A stretch of 64,000 nt of DNA from Tenacibaculum agarivorans (GCF_001936575.1 NZ_MSMP01000001.1:1-64000); one strand, 5' to 3'; positions 11,339 through 20,009 are shown, counted from the stretch's first letter. Translations and numbers: made by a program. The notes: generated by a model from the letters alone, not told the origin.

Positions 11339-11610
11339 TTTAGATTTTTTATTTCAAGAAACTTACCTTTTGGAAAATTGTAGTAATAAGAAGAGTCTAT
11401 ACACTAATAACAATGTGTAATTTTTACATAAAGTTTCTACTTACTTCGATTTAGTTCGTAGTAAGCTTTGAAGCTTCACATTGTTATTATATGCTTATAA
11501 ATGTGCAGATAAGACTAGCTTAATCTTATTTTTAAAATAAAAAAGGTATTAATTATTGACGATTACACGTACGTATGATGAAATAGAAATTATATAAGTT
11601 ATGCTAACTG
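11339..11610 (-). promoter_or_regulatory. NRPS leader with long-range 13-bp inverted repeat
   Basis: This 272-bp gap between the exporter stop and the NRPS start has no gene. It contains a perfect 13-bp inverted repeat, 11405-11417 (TAATAACAATGTG) and 11477-11489, enclosing 59 nt. The enclosed stretch has further short complementary arms (CTTACT/AGTAAG). No U-tract follows the stem on the minus strand, so it is not an ordinary intrinsic terminator. I infer a structured leader RNA or a protein-binding site controlling the very long NRPS gene; function not proven. Confidence 0.5.
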
Positions 11611-13272
11611 TTAAAAACTTGGCACTCCTAATAATTTCTCTTCCTCTTTCATCTGTCCATAAGAGAACTTAATCAAGCGATCACATAGGTGGTAATATGC
11701 ATCATCGTGCGTAATTGCGATCACTGTTTTTCCATTTCTTTTTAGTGAAGGGATAATATTTTCATAAAAATACTTTCTAAACTCTGGATCTTGCTCAGCT
11801 GCCCACTCATCAAAAATAAAAATATCTTTATCTTCTAATAAAGTGTATATAAGAGCTAATCTTTTTTTCTGACCACTAGATAAATCTTGATGTACCTTAT
11901 TCTTATCTTCATTTTGTATAATTACTGTATCAAGTTTCATTTCTTTAAGTAAATCCTGGAATTTTGTATTTGATTCTGTTAAATCAAATCCATCATAATT
12001 TTCAGTAAAAAGATAGTTATTTGAAAACACACAAGACAGTTTATCTCGATAATGCAATCTATTTTCATTTGTAATTAATGTATCATTGTAATACATATCT
12101 CCAGATTTTTGAATACACAAACCTGATAAAATATTTATAAAAGTACTTTTTCCACTACCATTACCTCCATATATAAATATTACATCTCCTCTATTTATCT
12201 CTAAATCTATGGGTTCTAGTTTAAAACTTACTTTTCCTTCTTCTTCATTAAGGTACTCATATGTTACATCATTTACTGTAAGCTTATCAAAAGTTTCTAA
12301 AGTATTTACCGAATCTTTTGGAAGCTTTTCATAATTAAACTTACTGGTAGTAATTTCTGTGAATTCATTTAACCTTGAAATTGCCACATTAAAAGCTATA
12401 ACACTTGGAATCATAGTAATTAACATAGATATAGGTCCTATTAAAAATAAAACAGCAAACATAAAACCGCTAATTACTTGTTTTTCTACTGTGAAAATAA
12501 CTGGCATTATAAAAATAATTGTAGCGATTAAAAGATTAAAAGAAAATTCTCCTGTTACTTCATTTCCTAAGGACGCTTTTTGCGACCTTACCATTAACTT
12601 AACTGAGTTCTCTCTGTTCTTTTTCATAAAGTTATAAAACAAAGAGTTACTTCTTTTTGTACTCATTTTAATTTTATTAAAACCATGAACAAAATCATTG
12701 TAGTTATTCATAAAATCATCATCTAAATCCCTTTCTTCATCCATACTCTTTTCAATTATTGCACTTCTGTACATGTAAACAGCACTTAGAACGATCACTA
12801 GACCTATAATCATTAGTGCTCCTGGAGGATATAAAAAGAACATATATGCAATAGTAACAATTGACATAATTAAAGCATTTAATAAGGATATAAATGTTTC
12901 TGGAATTTCTTCTAAAGTACCTATATCTTCCATTGCTGTTCTAATTCTAGCTTCTCCTAAACGTAAATAAGATTCATAATCTGATAACCTTAGTCTGTTA
13001 ATGATTTTAAGCATTATATCTTTTCCAAAGTTTAAGGTTATTTTGATGATATGCATTTTAAAGAAGTAAGTAAATATTAACGATGACACTGCAAAAAATG
13101 TAAAAACTTGCCAATCATAACCTTCAAGCAATGGCAAGGGAGCTCCTGATATTTTATTATTAATGATCGATATTAAAGCTGTGCTCCATAAACTACTAAT
13201 GATAGTAAATATAGCCAACATTGGTAAAGCTAATTTGAATTTAAAAAAGCTGTATAAAGTTAATTTTTCCAA
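11611..13272 (-). CDS. Cyclic peptide/siderophore-type ABC exporter (SyrD/PvdE-like), fused membrane and ATPase domains
   Basis: 553 residues, the usual length for cyclic-peptide exporters of the SyrD/PvdE group. The N-terminal half (about 1-310) has six hydrophobic segments. The C-terminal half is an ABC ATPase with Walker A GGNGSGKST (about 372-380), signature LSSGQKKRLAL (about 464), Walker B/D-loop IFIFDEWAAEQDP (about 480-492) and H-loop AITHDD. The DEWAAEQDP stretch is typical of this group rather than of lipid or protein exporters. It probably moves the finished or precursor peptide across the inner membrane as a homodimer. It lies directly upstream of the NRPS gene, in the same orientation. 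Confidence 0.93.
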   Translation of the reverse strand: MEKLTLYSFFKFKLALPMLAIFTIISSLWSTALISIINNKISGAPLPLLEGYDWQVFTFFAVSSLIFTYFFKMHIIKITLNFGKDIMLKIINRLRLSDYESYLRLGEARIRTAMEDIGTLEEIPETFISLLNALIMSIVTIAYMFFLYPPGALMIIGLVIVLSAVYMYRSAIIEKSMDEERDLDDDFMNNYNDFVHGFNKIKMSTKRSNSLFYNFMKKNRENSVKLMVRSQKASLGNEVTGEFSFNLLIATIIFIMPVIFTVEKQVISGFMFAVLFLIGPISMLITMIPSVIAFNVAISRLNEFTEITTSKFNYEKLPKDSVNTLETFDKLTVNDVTYEYLNEEEGKVSFKLEPIDLEINRGDVIFIYGGNGSGKSTFINILSGLCIQKSGDMYYNDTLITNENRLHYRDKLSCVFSNNYLFTENYDGFDLTESNTKFQDLLKEMKLDTVIIQNEDKNKVHQDLSSGQKKRLALIYTLLEDKDIFIFDEWAAEQDPEFRKYFYENIIPSLKRNGKTVIAITHDDAYYHLCDRLIKFSYGQMKEEEKLLGVPSF

Positions 13273-13300
13273 TTTTATTTAGTTTTAAGTTGTTTATTCT

Positions 13301-13330
13301 TGTAATAAATTGATTAAATCATTTATTACA
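13301..13330 (-). promoter_or_regulatory. 10-bp perfect hairpin between thioesterase and exporter genes
   Basis: A perfect 10-bp inverted repeat (TGTAATAAAT at 13301-13310, complement at 13321-13330) with a 10-nt loop lies 28 bp upstream of the exporter start. On the minus-strand transcript no U-tract follows, so it does not read as a terminator. It may stabilise or punctuate the mRNA or be a regulator site. Being wholly A/T-rich, chance formation is possible. Confidence 0.4.
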
Positions 13331-13360
13331 TTTAGTATTTATTTGGTTATTTAAAATTGA

Positions 13361-14104
13361 TTAATAAACTACTACATTGTCACGTATTGCAGCGTCATAA
13401 ATTTTATTAGCAATTGTTTTTGAATGATTTAAGATAAAAAAATGATCTCCTTTTAATAACTCAAAAGTACAAGCTGATGTAGTTTCATTTTGCCATGCTT
13501 TCATAGTAGGTAAAGGTGTTTTATCATCTTCTTCTTTCCCTATTTCATCTTCTCCCATGCAAACATGTATTGGAATTGAAAAAGGATTTTCCATTTCTTG
13601 ATATTGATACTCCTCCACTGCTTTGAAATCAGATTTCATTATAGGATAGTATAAATCTAATAATGCTTTATGTTCGAAAAAGTCACTAGGTAAGCCTCCT
13701 ATTTTATCAATTTCTTCCCAAAACTCATCCTTGGGTAAATGTGATCTTTTTTTACTACATCTTTCGAACCCTGGAGCTCCTCTTCCTGTTAAGAATAGAC
13801 ATGTTGGTTGCTTTAACCCTTTTTCTCTAATTCTTTTTGTTAACTCATAGCCTAACAAAGTTCCAAGGCTGTGTCCATAGATACTATATGGGCCTTCTTT
13901 CAAAATATGAGGTATCATTTTTTGTAAAAGATCTTCTGCCATATCATTCACATTGGTCAGCAAGTTTTCTTTAAATCGTCCACCTCTTCCAGGAAGTTCT
14001 AAAGTGATCCACTCGACTTTTTTTGCAATGTGCTTTTCAATGTCATTAAAACTATATTTATTTCCTCCAGCAAATGGTATTGCTATTATTCTTGCCTTAT
14101 TCAT
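13361..14104 (-). CDS. Type II (editing) thioesterase of the NRPS cluster
   Basis: 247 residues, typical of external alpha/beta-hydrolase thioesterases (GrsT/SrfAD group). These free misprimed carrier domains by removing wrong acyl groups from the phosphopantetheine arm. Visible landmarks are IPFAGG near the N-terminus, LPGRGGR (about 38-43), the nucleophile elbow GHSLG (Ser79) and the C-terminal GDHFF containing the catalytic His (about 221). No signal peptide, so cytosolic. It lies between the cluster aspartate kinase and the exporter, on the same strand. Confidence 0.95.
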   Translation of the reverse strand: MNKARIIAIPFAGGNKYSFNDIEKHIAKKVEWITLELPGRGGRFKENLLTNVNDMAEDLLQKMIPHILKEGPYSIYGHSLGTLLGYELTKRIREKGLKQPTCLFLTGRGAPGFERCSKKRSHLPKDEFWEEIDKIGGLPSDFFEHKALLDLYYPIMKSDFKAVEEYQYQEMENPFSIPIHVCMGEDEIGKEEDDKTPLPTMKAWQNETTSACTFELLKGDHFFILNHSKTIANKIYDAAIRDNVVVY

Positions 14105-14297
14105 TAGTCATTCTTTTGTTAAATTTTGAATTCTTAAAATACTTGTACTTATACTAGTGTGAAATACTAATTACGGTGTAGTGAGTATAAATTATATTAC
14201 TTTAAATCAGAGAAAATAAACGTATCACTAATTTCCTTTATGTTATAAATAGTTCTTTTATATCTCTTGATTTCTAGTATCAAATAAAATTCTATTG
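14105..14297 (-). other. 193-bp spacer between aspartate kinase and thioesterase genes
   Basis: AT-rich and non-coding on both strands. It contains only a weak 7-bp inverted repeat around the TATACTAGTGT area (about 14149-14190) and no recognisable TAnnTTTG box or U-tract terminator. It is one of several unusually long gaps in this otherwise co-directional cluster. Confidence 0.4.
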
Positions 14298-15689
14298 CTA
14301 ACTTAATCTTAAACTCAAGTTACTTGGATTGTCAATTATTTTTCCATGTAAAACTCCTAAGGATCTTTTAAAGTCACCTTCTTTTAAAATCATACAAATC
14401 GAGTTAAAAAAGAGCCTATATCCTAAAATTTCTATTTTATCTAATTCTAACGTTTCTTTAATCTTCTTCAATTCTTCTTTTTTATCCATTTTTTGACTAG
14501 TTACTGTTATTAAAACAATATCATCGTCAATGATATTTGCATAGCGTGAATTTGAAGAAGTATTTATTCCTATTTCTTGTATTAGTGTTTCAAAGTTTTC
14601 ACTAAAGAAATTGATACAATCATTTGCAACTACATAATAGGACTTATCATCGTTTTTAAAAGTTTTCACTCTAAAAAACAGATAGTTCTTATCTATAATT
14701 TCTTTAATTAATGTTTTTGGTAAATCCCAGTTTTTATCGAAGCTTACTATACTACAGGCTTGATGAGCTGATAAGGCTTTTTGCAAACAAAAATCTTCTT
14801 CATTTATAACTTGCGTACCTTTAAAACTACAATCAAAAGTATTTCTAATTAAAAATGGAATATTATGTTTAGATAGCTCATCTATAGATTCTGGATGTAC
14901 TAATACATTAGATCCAAACTTCGACAGGTTTCTAAGTTCTGAAAATGTAATATTTTCTAAAGAGCTTGCTTTTAAAACTTTATTAGGATCAGCTGTCATA
15001 ATTCCATTTACATCTGTCCATTTAGTTACTTTTTCTGCCTTTAAAATTGTTGCTAAAATAGTTGCTGTATAATCCGAGCCTCCTCTACCTAAAGTTGTTG
15101 TGTCTCCATAAATTGAACGTGCTATAAAACCTGTAACTACATAGCTTCTTTTATTTTCTGCAAAAAAAGAGGTTACTACTGATGTTGTTAAATCCCAATC
15201 TATTTTTGCATTGGTAAAATTTGTGTCAGTAATAATGAATTCTCTTGCATCTTTAAAACAAAAATTTAATTGATTTTCATTTAAATACGCTGCTATAATT
15301 TGAGCTGAAAACAATTCTCCAAAGCTTATAATTTTATCATAATCTTTAGAGCTTAAACTTTGTTTTTTTACAATTTCATTTACAGTTTCTATAAGATTTT
15401 GCTCTTGTTTCTTTATGTGTTGTTCTAAACTTTTAGGAGCTTCCTTAAAAATAACATTTATGAATTCTTGATGCTTTTTAGAAATTATGTTGATAATTTT
15501 ATTGTAACCTTCTTCTTCTCTTTTTAATATATCTACAAGATCCACTAAATGATTTGTTACTCCTTTTAGAGCTGAAACTACAATAATTAGAGGTTCATTA
15601 TTCAGATTATATCCTCGTACTATTTGCACCATATTTTCTAGAGAAACTTTAGAACTAACTGAACTTCCTCCAAATTTTAATATTTCCAT
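14298..15689 (-). CDS. Aspartate kinase, cluster-associated paralogue
   Basis: 463 residues. It phosphorylates L-aspartate to aspartyl-4-phosphate, the first step to aspartate semialdehyde. The amino-acid kinase signature KFGGSSVSS is at the N-terminus and GRGGSDYTATIL lies near residue 200. A C-terminal ACT-type regulatory region follows (about 310-463). A second aspartate kinase at 39067-40320 has a housekeeping setting. I infer that this copy supplies aspartate semialdehyde for diaminobutyrate, together with the transaminase at 16463-17896. The semialdehyde dehydrogenase (asd) is not in the window. The PPTase gene lies 61 bp upstream on the same strand. Confidence 0.94.
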   Translation of the reverse strand: MEILKFGGSSVSSKVSLENMVQIVRGYNLNNEPLIIVVSALKGVTNHLVDLVDILKREEEGYNKIINIISKKHQEFINVIFKEAPKSLEQHIKKQEQNLIETVNEIVKKQSLSSKDYDKIISFGELFSAQIIAAYLNENQLNFCFKDAREFIITDTNFTNAKIDWDLTTSVVTSFFAENKRSYVVTGFIARSIYGDTTTLGRGGSDYTATILATILKAEKVTKWTDVNGIMTADPNKVLKASSLENITFSELRNLSKFGSNVLVHPESIDELSKHNIPFLIRNTFDCSFKGTQVINEEDFCLQKALSAHQACSIVSFDKNWDLPKTLIKEIIDKNYLFFRVKTFKNDDKSYYVVANDCINFFSENFETLIQEIGINTSSNSRYANIIDDDIVLITVTSQKMDKKEELKKIKETLELDKIEILGYRLFFNSICMILKEGDFKRSLGVLHGKIIDNPSNLSLRLS

Positions 15690-15750
15690 AATCTTAATTA
15701 GTTTTTTTATCGTCTCTTTAACAATACTCTACATAGTATTTGATCTTTAA

Positions 15751-16428
15751 TTAGCTAAAAACGGGACTAATACTCTTATATAAATCTTGTAGCTCTACTT
15801 GGTTATGATTTATGGTAAAAATGTGATTTGATACTACATGACATCTGTAATTAGATGCTATCTCTACACTTTTACTAAACCATTTAGTTTGATCAATAGA
15901 AACGTAATCTTGGTTAATTTTTATATCCTTAAACGGTATACCTAAGCCTCTTCCATCTGCTTTACTTAACGCCTCTTTTATTGTCCAAGTATCATAAAAC
16001 GTTTTGTAAGGATATTTTGAATTTTTTATGTATTCTTTTTCTTCAAATGTTAGTATTGAATTAAAGCCTTCTATTTGAAGATTCTCATTTATTTTTTCGA
16101 TATCAATCCCTAATAATGAATTACATAATGAATATGCCAAAACCACATAATCTCCTGAATGAGAAATATTAAATGAAAAATCTTCTTCGAAATATGGCTT
16201 TTGATATTTTGTATACTTTATATCATTAAGAGATGTATTTACAAAATAGATCTCTAATACATTCTTGAGTAATAGTTTTCCTAAAAGACTCGCTTGTTTA
16301 TCTTTTTGAAAGTGAAATTTTTCCACTTTCTTTTGTTGATTTTTTGGTATTTGCAACAAATAACTCAACCATAAATCATCAGTAAGCAATTGAGAATTTT
16401 CTACACTTAAAACTTCTATTTTTTTCAT
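15751..16428 (-). CDS. 4'-phosphopantetheinyl transferase (Sfp type)
   Basis: 225 residues, the length of Sfp-type enzymes. It transfers phosphopantetheine from CoA to the conserved Ser of carrier domains. The two family motifs are present: GIDIE (107-111, Mg-binding acidic residues) and WTIKEALSKADG (148-159). An N-terminal KQASLLGKLLL stretch fits the CoA-binding region. It almost certainly activates the T domains of the NRPS in the same cluster (Ser998, Ser2069, Ser3144). It starts 34 bp after the transaminase gene, implying co-transcription. Confidence 0.95.
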   Translation of the reverse strand: MKKIEVLSVENSQLLTDDLWLSYLLQIPKNQQKKVEKFHFQKDKQASLLGKLLLKNVLEIYFVNTSLNDIKYTKYQKPYFEEDFSFNISHSGDYVVLAYSLCNSLLGIDIEKINENLQIEGFNSILTFEEKEYIKNSKYPYKTFYDTWTIKEALSKADGRGLGIPFKDIKINQDYVSIDQTKWFSKSVEIASNYRCHVVSNHIFTINHNQVELQDLYKSISPVFS

Positions 16429-16462
16429 TGAATGTATTAGAGGTTTTACTAGTGTTTTTTAA

Positions 16463-17896
16463 TTAAAATGAAGCTTCTTCAAGAACCGCATCGTTTTTCT
16501 TTTCTTCTATTTTAGATGTAATTGCTTCAAAAGATTCCTCCATTATTGATAATGCATTATCTATAATTTGCGGTGTAATTGTTAATGGCGGTACTATACG
16601 AAGTACATTGTTATAATGACCACCAACTTCAAATAACAATCCTCTTTGTAAACAATTCGCTCTTAATTCTTTTACCATTTCTGGATATGGCTCTTTTGTA
16701 AATAAATCTTTTACTAACTCAACACCGATCATTAGTCCCTTACCTCTTACATCTCCTATAAAAGGGAATTTCTTAGCAAGATTATTTAATCCTTGAGTCA
16801 TATATGCTCCCATTTCTTTAGTATGAGACTTTACATCGTACTTTTCTACAAAATCAAAAGCTCCATTAGCAGCTGCTAAACTTACCTGATTTGCTCTAAA
16901 GGTTCCTATGTGTGCACCTGGTCCCCAAGCTTCTACTTCTTTTTTATAAACTAATGCAGAAATTGGAAAACCTACACCTCCAAGACCTTTCGATAATGTG
17001 ATGATATCTGGCATTACTCCATAATTCATACAAGCTAAAAACTCTCCTGTTCTAAAGAATCCACTCTGAATTTCGTCAAAAATTACTAGTACATCGTTAT
17101 TATGCGCTACTTCAACTAACTCATTCAAAAAACCAGGCACTGGAGGAATATTTCCACCTTCTCCTTGAATTGATTCTACAATAATAGCTGCCGGTTTTGC
17201 AATACCAGAATGTTTATTTTCTAATAAGAATTTTAAACGATCAATTGCATAGTTTTTACATGCAAATTCATCATCATTAGAAGGGCATCTGTATTGATAG
17301 CTAAATGGTGTAAAATGTACATTAGGAATTAAAGATGTTAATCTTTTTCTGAAAGCTGTATCCGCAGTAACTGCTAAAGCCGCAGAAGTCATACCATGGT
17401 ATCCTCCAGAAAATGCTATAATTCCATCTCTTCCTGTTTTAATTTTTGCCAATTTAATTGCAGCTTCAACAGCATCTGAACCTGTTGGCCCTCCAAAACT
17501 TACCTTATAATCTCCTTGTACTGATTCAGGTAAGTTTTTTATTATTTTTTGAATTGCAGATAACTTATTTTCTGTTGGAAAGTCTAAAGCATGAATTAAT
17601 TGATCTTGTTGCTCTTTAACATACGACAGTACTTCTTCATTACAATGTCCTACGTTAACTACTCCACAACCCGCAAATAAATCTATAAATTGATTTCCAT
17701 CTACGTCTTCTATTATTGCTCCTTTAGCTCTTTTTATTGCAAAAGGCATGCTTCTTGGGTACGATACTACAGCACCTTCTATTTCTTGCTGTAAGTTTAA
17801 AAGCTCTTTTGAACGATCTCCTGGTACATTCTCACTGACTATTTTTGCAGATTCCGATAAATGAAATCTTGAAAATTTATGTGTTACTTCTTTCAT
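16463..17896 (-). CDS. Diaminobutyrate--2-oxoglutarate-type aminotransferase (class III, EctB/DABA-AT-like)
   Basis: 477 residues, a class III PLP aminotransferase. Landmarks are PRSMPFAIKRAKGA near the N-terminus (family-typical), FDEIQSGFFRTG with the cofactor Asp, and TLSKGLGGVGFP with the Schiff-base Lys303. It probably makes L-2,4-diaminobutyrate from aspartate semialdehyde and glutamate. Its grouping with an aspartate kinase and an NRPS supports Dab supply for the peptide. Ectoine synthesis is less likely, because no ectA or ectC is nearby. Another omega-amino aminotransferase specificity cannot be excluded. Confidence 0.88.
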   Translation of the reverse strand: MKEVTHKFSRFHLSESAKIVSENVPGDRSKELLNLQQEIEGAVVSYPRSMPFAIKRAKGAIIEDVDGNQFIDLFAGCGVVNVGHCNEEVLSYVKEQQDQLIHALDFPTENKLSAIQKIIKNLPESVQGDYKVSFGGPTGSDAVEAAIKLAKIKTGRDGIIAFSGGYHGMTSAALAVTADTAFRKRLTSLIPNVHFTPFSYQYRCPSNDDEFACKNYAIDRLKFLLENKHSGIAKPAAIIVESIQGEGGNIPPVPGFLNELVEVAHNNDVLVIFDEIQSGFFRTGEFLACMNYGVMPDIITLSKGLGGVGFPISALVYKKEVEAWGPGAHIGTFRANQVSLAAANGAFDFVEKYDVKSHTKEMGAYMTQGLNNLAKKFPFIGDVRGKGLMIGVELVKDLFTKEPYPEMVKELRANCLQRGLLFEVGGHYNNVLRIVPPLTITPQIIDNALSIMEESFEAITSKIEEKKNDAVLEEASF

Positions 17897-18324
17897 TTTT
17901 TAAAAATTTGTTTTCATTATTTGGTTTGAATTCCTTATCAATTATGCTAACATTAATTAATAATAATACACTCGTACATTTACTTTAATAAGAGGCTATA
18001 CGTATATTACATGCTTTGTAAATAGTTGTTATAATAATTCCAGTAACCTATACTTTACTTAACTCTTTTTTAAACCAATTTTAAATGAATTGAATAGACA
18101 TACTTGTAGCTATTACACGGTTATTAAATTAACCATGTACACATGTTTTTCAAGGATTTTATATTGTTCCCAATAATTAAATTTCACATAAAAAACCTAT
18201 TTCTTTAGATGAATACTGATTGAGTATTAGCTAAAGATTAATGCATAAAAATTCATATTAAAATTTAGAACTGTAAGGATAGAAGGATTATACTGTTAAA
18301 TCGAAGATTCTTTATGAATTAAAG
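17897..18324 (-). promoter_or_regulatory. 428-bp leader between nusG-like and transaminase genes, with hairpin
   Basis: No coding region is seen. A stem-loop lies at 18202-18237: outer arm TCTTTAG/CTAAAGA and inner arm AATACT/AGTATT, closed by GATTG. On the minus-strand transcript a run of six U begins about 7 nt after the stem, a weak attenuator-like arrangement. The 11-mer ACACTCGTACA at 17968-17978 recurs at 18969-18979 upstream of the nusG-like gene. I infer a regulatory leader, possibly the place where the NusG paralogue acts. Confidence 0.45.
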
Positions 18325-18846
18325 TTAAACTATTTCAGTCACTTCACACAGATAATTGGAAGGTACTGTTGCTGTAAAATTCTGTTTTAAAGAATCTATT
18401 CTAACAATAATTTTATTGTCATTATTAACTTTCAATACTTTACATTCAAAATCATGTAAGGGTCCAGTAATAATCTTTTTCATTTCTCCAACTTTAAGAA
18501 AGTTTTCTTCAGAAGCTGTTACTTTTAAGTTTTGATCGCTCACTAAAAATTTCATCTTTTCTATTTCTTTATCTGTTACTTGAGCATACTTATTTCCAAA
18601 ACGAACATAATGACATACTCCTTTAATAGACAAAACTTTATGAAACTCTCTTAATGACTTTAAGTAAGTAAAAACATAGGAAGGAAATAGAGGTTGTAAT
18701 ACTATTTTTTTTCTATCACTCCATTGTTTTATAGTTTGTAGTTGTGGCAAGAAAGATTCTAGATCAATTTCTTTTAAAGATTCATAAACCCTTCTTTCCC
18801 AACGAGACTTGACATATATTACATGCCATCCGTTAGCGTAATTCAT
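18325..18846 (-). CDS. NusG-family specialised transcription antiterminator (RfaH/UpxY/LoaP-like)
   Basis: 173 residues. An N-terminal NGN domain (about 5-105) starts with WHVIYVKSRWERRVYESL, and a KOW-type domain (about 118-170) contains VGEMKKIITGPLHDFECKV. Such paralogues ride with RNA polymerase and suppress pausing or termination in one target operon: RfaH, UpxY in Bacteroides capsule loci, and LoaP in antibiotic clusters. The gene is first in the co-directional NRPS cluster, so I infer that it promotes full-length transcription of the more than 18-kb operon. The housekeeping nusG normally sits beside secE/rplK, which are absent here. Confidence 0.93.
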   Translation of the reverse strand: MNYANGWHVIYVKSRWERRVYESLKEIDLESFLPQLQTIKQWSDRKKIVLQPLFPSYVFTYLKSLREFHKVLSIKGVCHYVRFGNKYAQVTDKEIEKMKFLVSDQNLKVTASEENFLKVGEMKKIITGPLHDFECKVLKVNNDNKIIVRIDSLKQNFTATVPSNYLCEVTEIV

Positions 18847-19355
18847 AGTTTTTAGTGCAATAAGTGGTTAATTGATTAAATGTAGGGATATGGCTTCGCC
18901 GTTCTCAATTACATGAGTTAGGCTTTTTTAATGGTTGATTGTCTGTAAATATGTTAGGATTAACATAAACACTCGTACAATTTTAAAAAAAATAAGTGGT
19001 CCACCAAAAAAAAGTATTAAAAAAAAGTATTAATAAAAAGTTAACAGAAAGTATATATCAAAAAAACAAGGCGCAAGAATATAAAAATATTACATTTTTA
19101 ACAAAAAAACAAAGTAAAATTCATTTTTTTTGAAATATCCCTTACAAAACAGCTATTTTGGTTAAACTTTTTCATATGCTTAAAAATATAGTATTTGTCA
19201 TTTTTTTTTTAAGCCAACCTGCTTAAAACGTTACTATTCAAACAAATTGCTCGATAAAAATGTAACTTATTCAAATTTGATTTTGACTTCATTCATCTGT
19301 AGTCGACTACATTCGGATAATTTTAATTATATTTGAACCTATTTTTAAAATTGTA
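18847..19355. promoter_or_regulatory. Divergent intergenic region upstream of the NRPS cluster
   Basis: 509 bp with no gene, between the divergent nusG-like gene and the plus-strand gene at 19356. It holds the second copy of ACACTCGTACA (18969-18979, about 123 bp before the nusG-like start) and poly-A stretches with a tandem AAAAAAGTATTA (about 19010-19034). A clear plus-strand -7 box (19328-19335) serves the other gene. I find no canonical TAnnTTTG for the cluster on the minus strand, so its promoter may be activator-dependent or use another sigma factor. Confidence 0.5.
19328..19335 (+). promoter_or_regulatory. Bacteroidota -7 promoter box (TATATTTG)
   Basis: Exact match to TAnnTTTG, 21 bp before the ATG at 19356. 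Expected transcription start near 19342. Confidence 0.6.
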
Positions 19356-20009
19356 ATGAAATATACACTATATAGAAAAAATAATCCTGATAAAATAGGA
19401 ATCGCTAAAGACCTCGCCTTACTAGTTTTAGGAGCAGCAAGTGCAGGACTCGACGGAGTTTTAGATATTGGAGTAATAGGATCTTTTCAAAAGCGAGATG
19501 TATTATATGTATTAAAGGATAATAGCAATACAACAGTATACTCTAATCATAAAGGTGAAGAATATTTTTTACCCGAAACAGGTTATAATCTAAAATACAC
19601 TAAGATTCATGAAATAAAAAAATTTGGCTATTATGAATTATTAGTGAATGTGATTAATACTATTGATAATAAAACTATAGCCACTTGTACAAAGAAAACT
19701 ACACTTAACTTTTTTAAGGGTATACAATTTTTATATCAGACAAACGGTAGTACCTACAAAATACAACTACCGAAGTTATTTTCTAAAACCTATTCATATA
19801 AAATAAAGAAAAGAGTAAACTATATTCTATTTAAAAAATGGAAAGAAATAGTAACATTCAAAAAAATTAAAGATGAAGAGTACACCTCTGTACTTGAATT
19901 GAACTTTCATAAAAATACTAAAGATCCATTTTTGTTATGTGTTTTTTTCATTCAGTTTATGATTACTGAAGGAGAAGATGGTTTTTGGGAAAATGAATTA
20001 GAAGATTAA
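19356..20009 (+). CDS. Hypothetical protein, unknown family
   Basis: 217 residues; I do not recognise the family. A Gly/Ala-rich hydrophobic stretch at about 20-45 (ALLVLGAASAGLDGVLDIG) could be a short membrane or packing segment. The rest alternates strand-like segments with many Lys, Tyr and Phe and ends in an acidic tail. There is no signal peptide or catalytic motif. It is preceded by a clear -7 box and followed after 2 bp by a zinc-ribbon gene, so the two are probably co-transcribed. It is divergent from the NRPS cluster; involvement in it is unproven. Confidence 0.7.
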   Translation: MKYTLYRKNNPDKIGIAKDLALLVLGAASAGLDGVLDIGVIGSFQKRDVLYVLKDNSNTTVYSNHKGEEYFLPETGYNLKYTKIHEIKKFGYYELLVNVINTIDNKTIATCTKKTTLNFFKGIQFLYQTNGSTYKIQLPKLFSKTYSYKIKKRVNYILFKKWKEIVTFKKIKDEEYTSVLELNFHKNTKDPFLLCVFFIQFMITEGEDGFWENELED

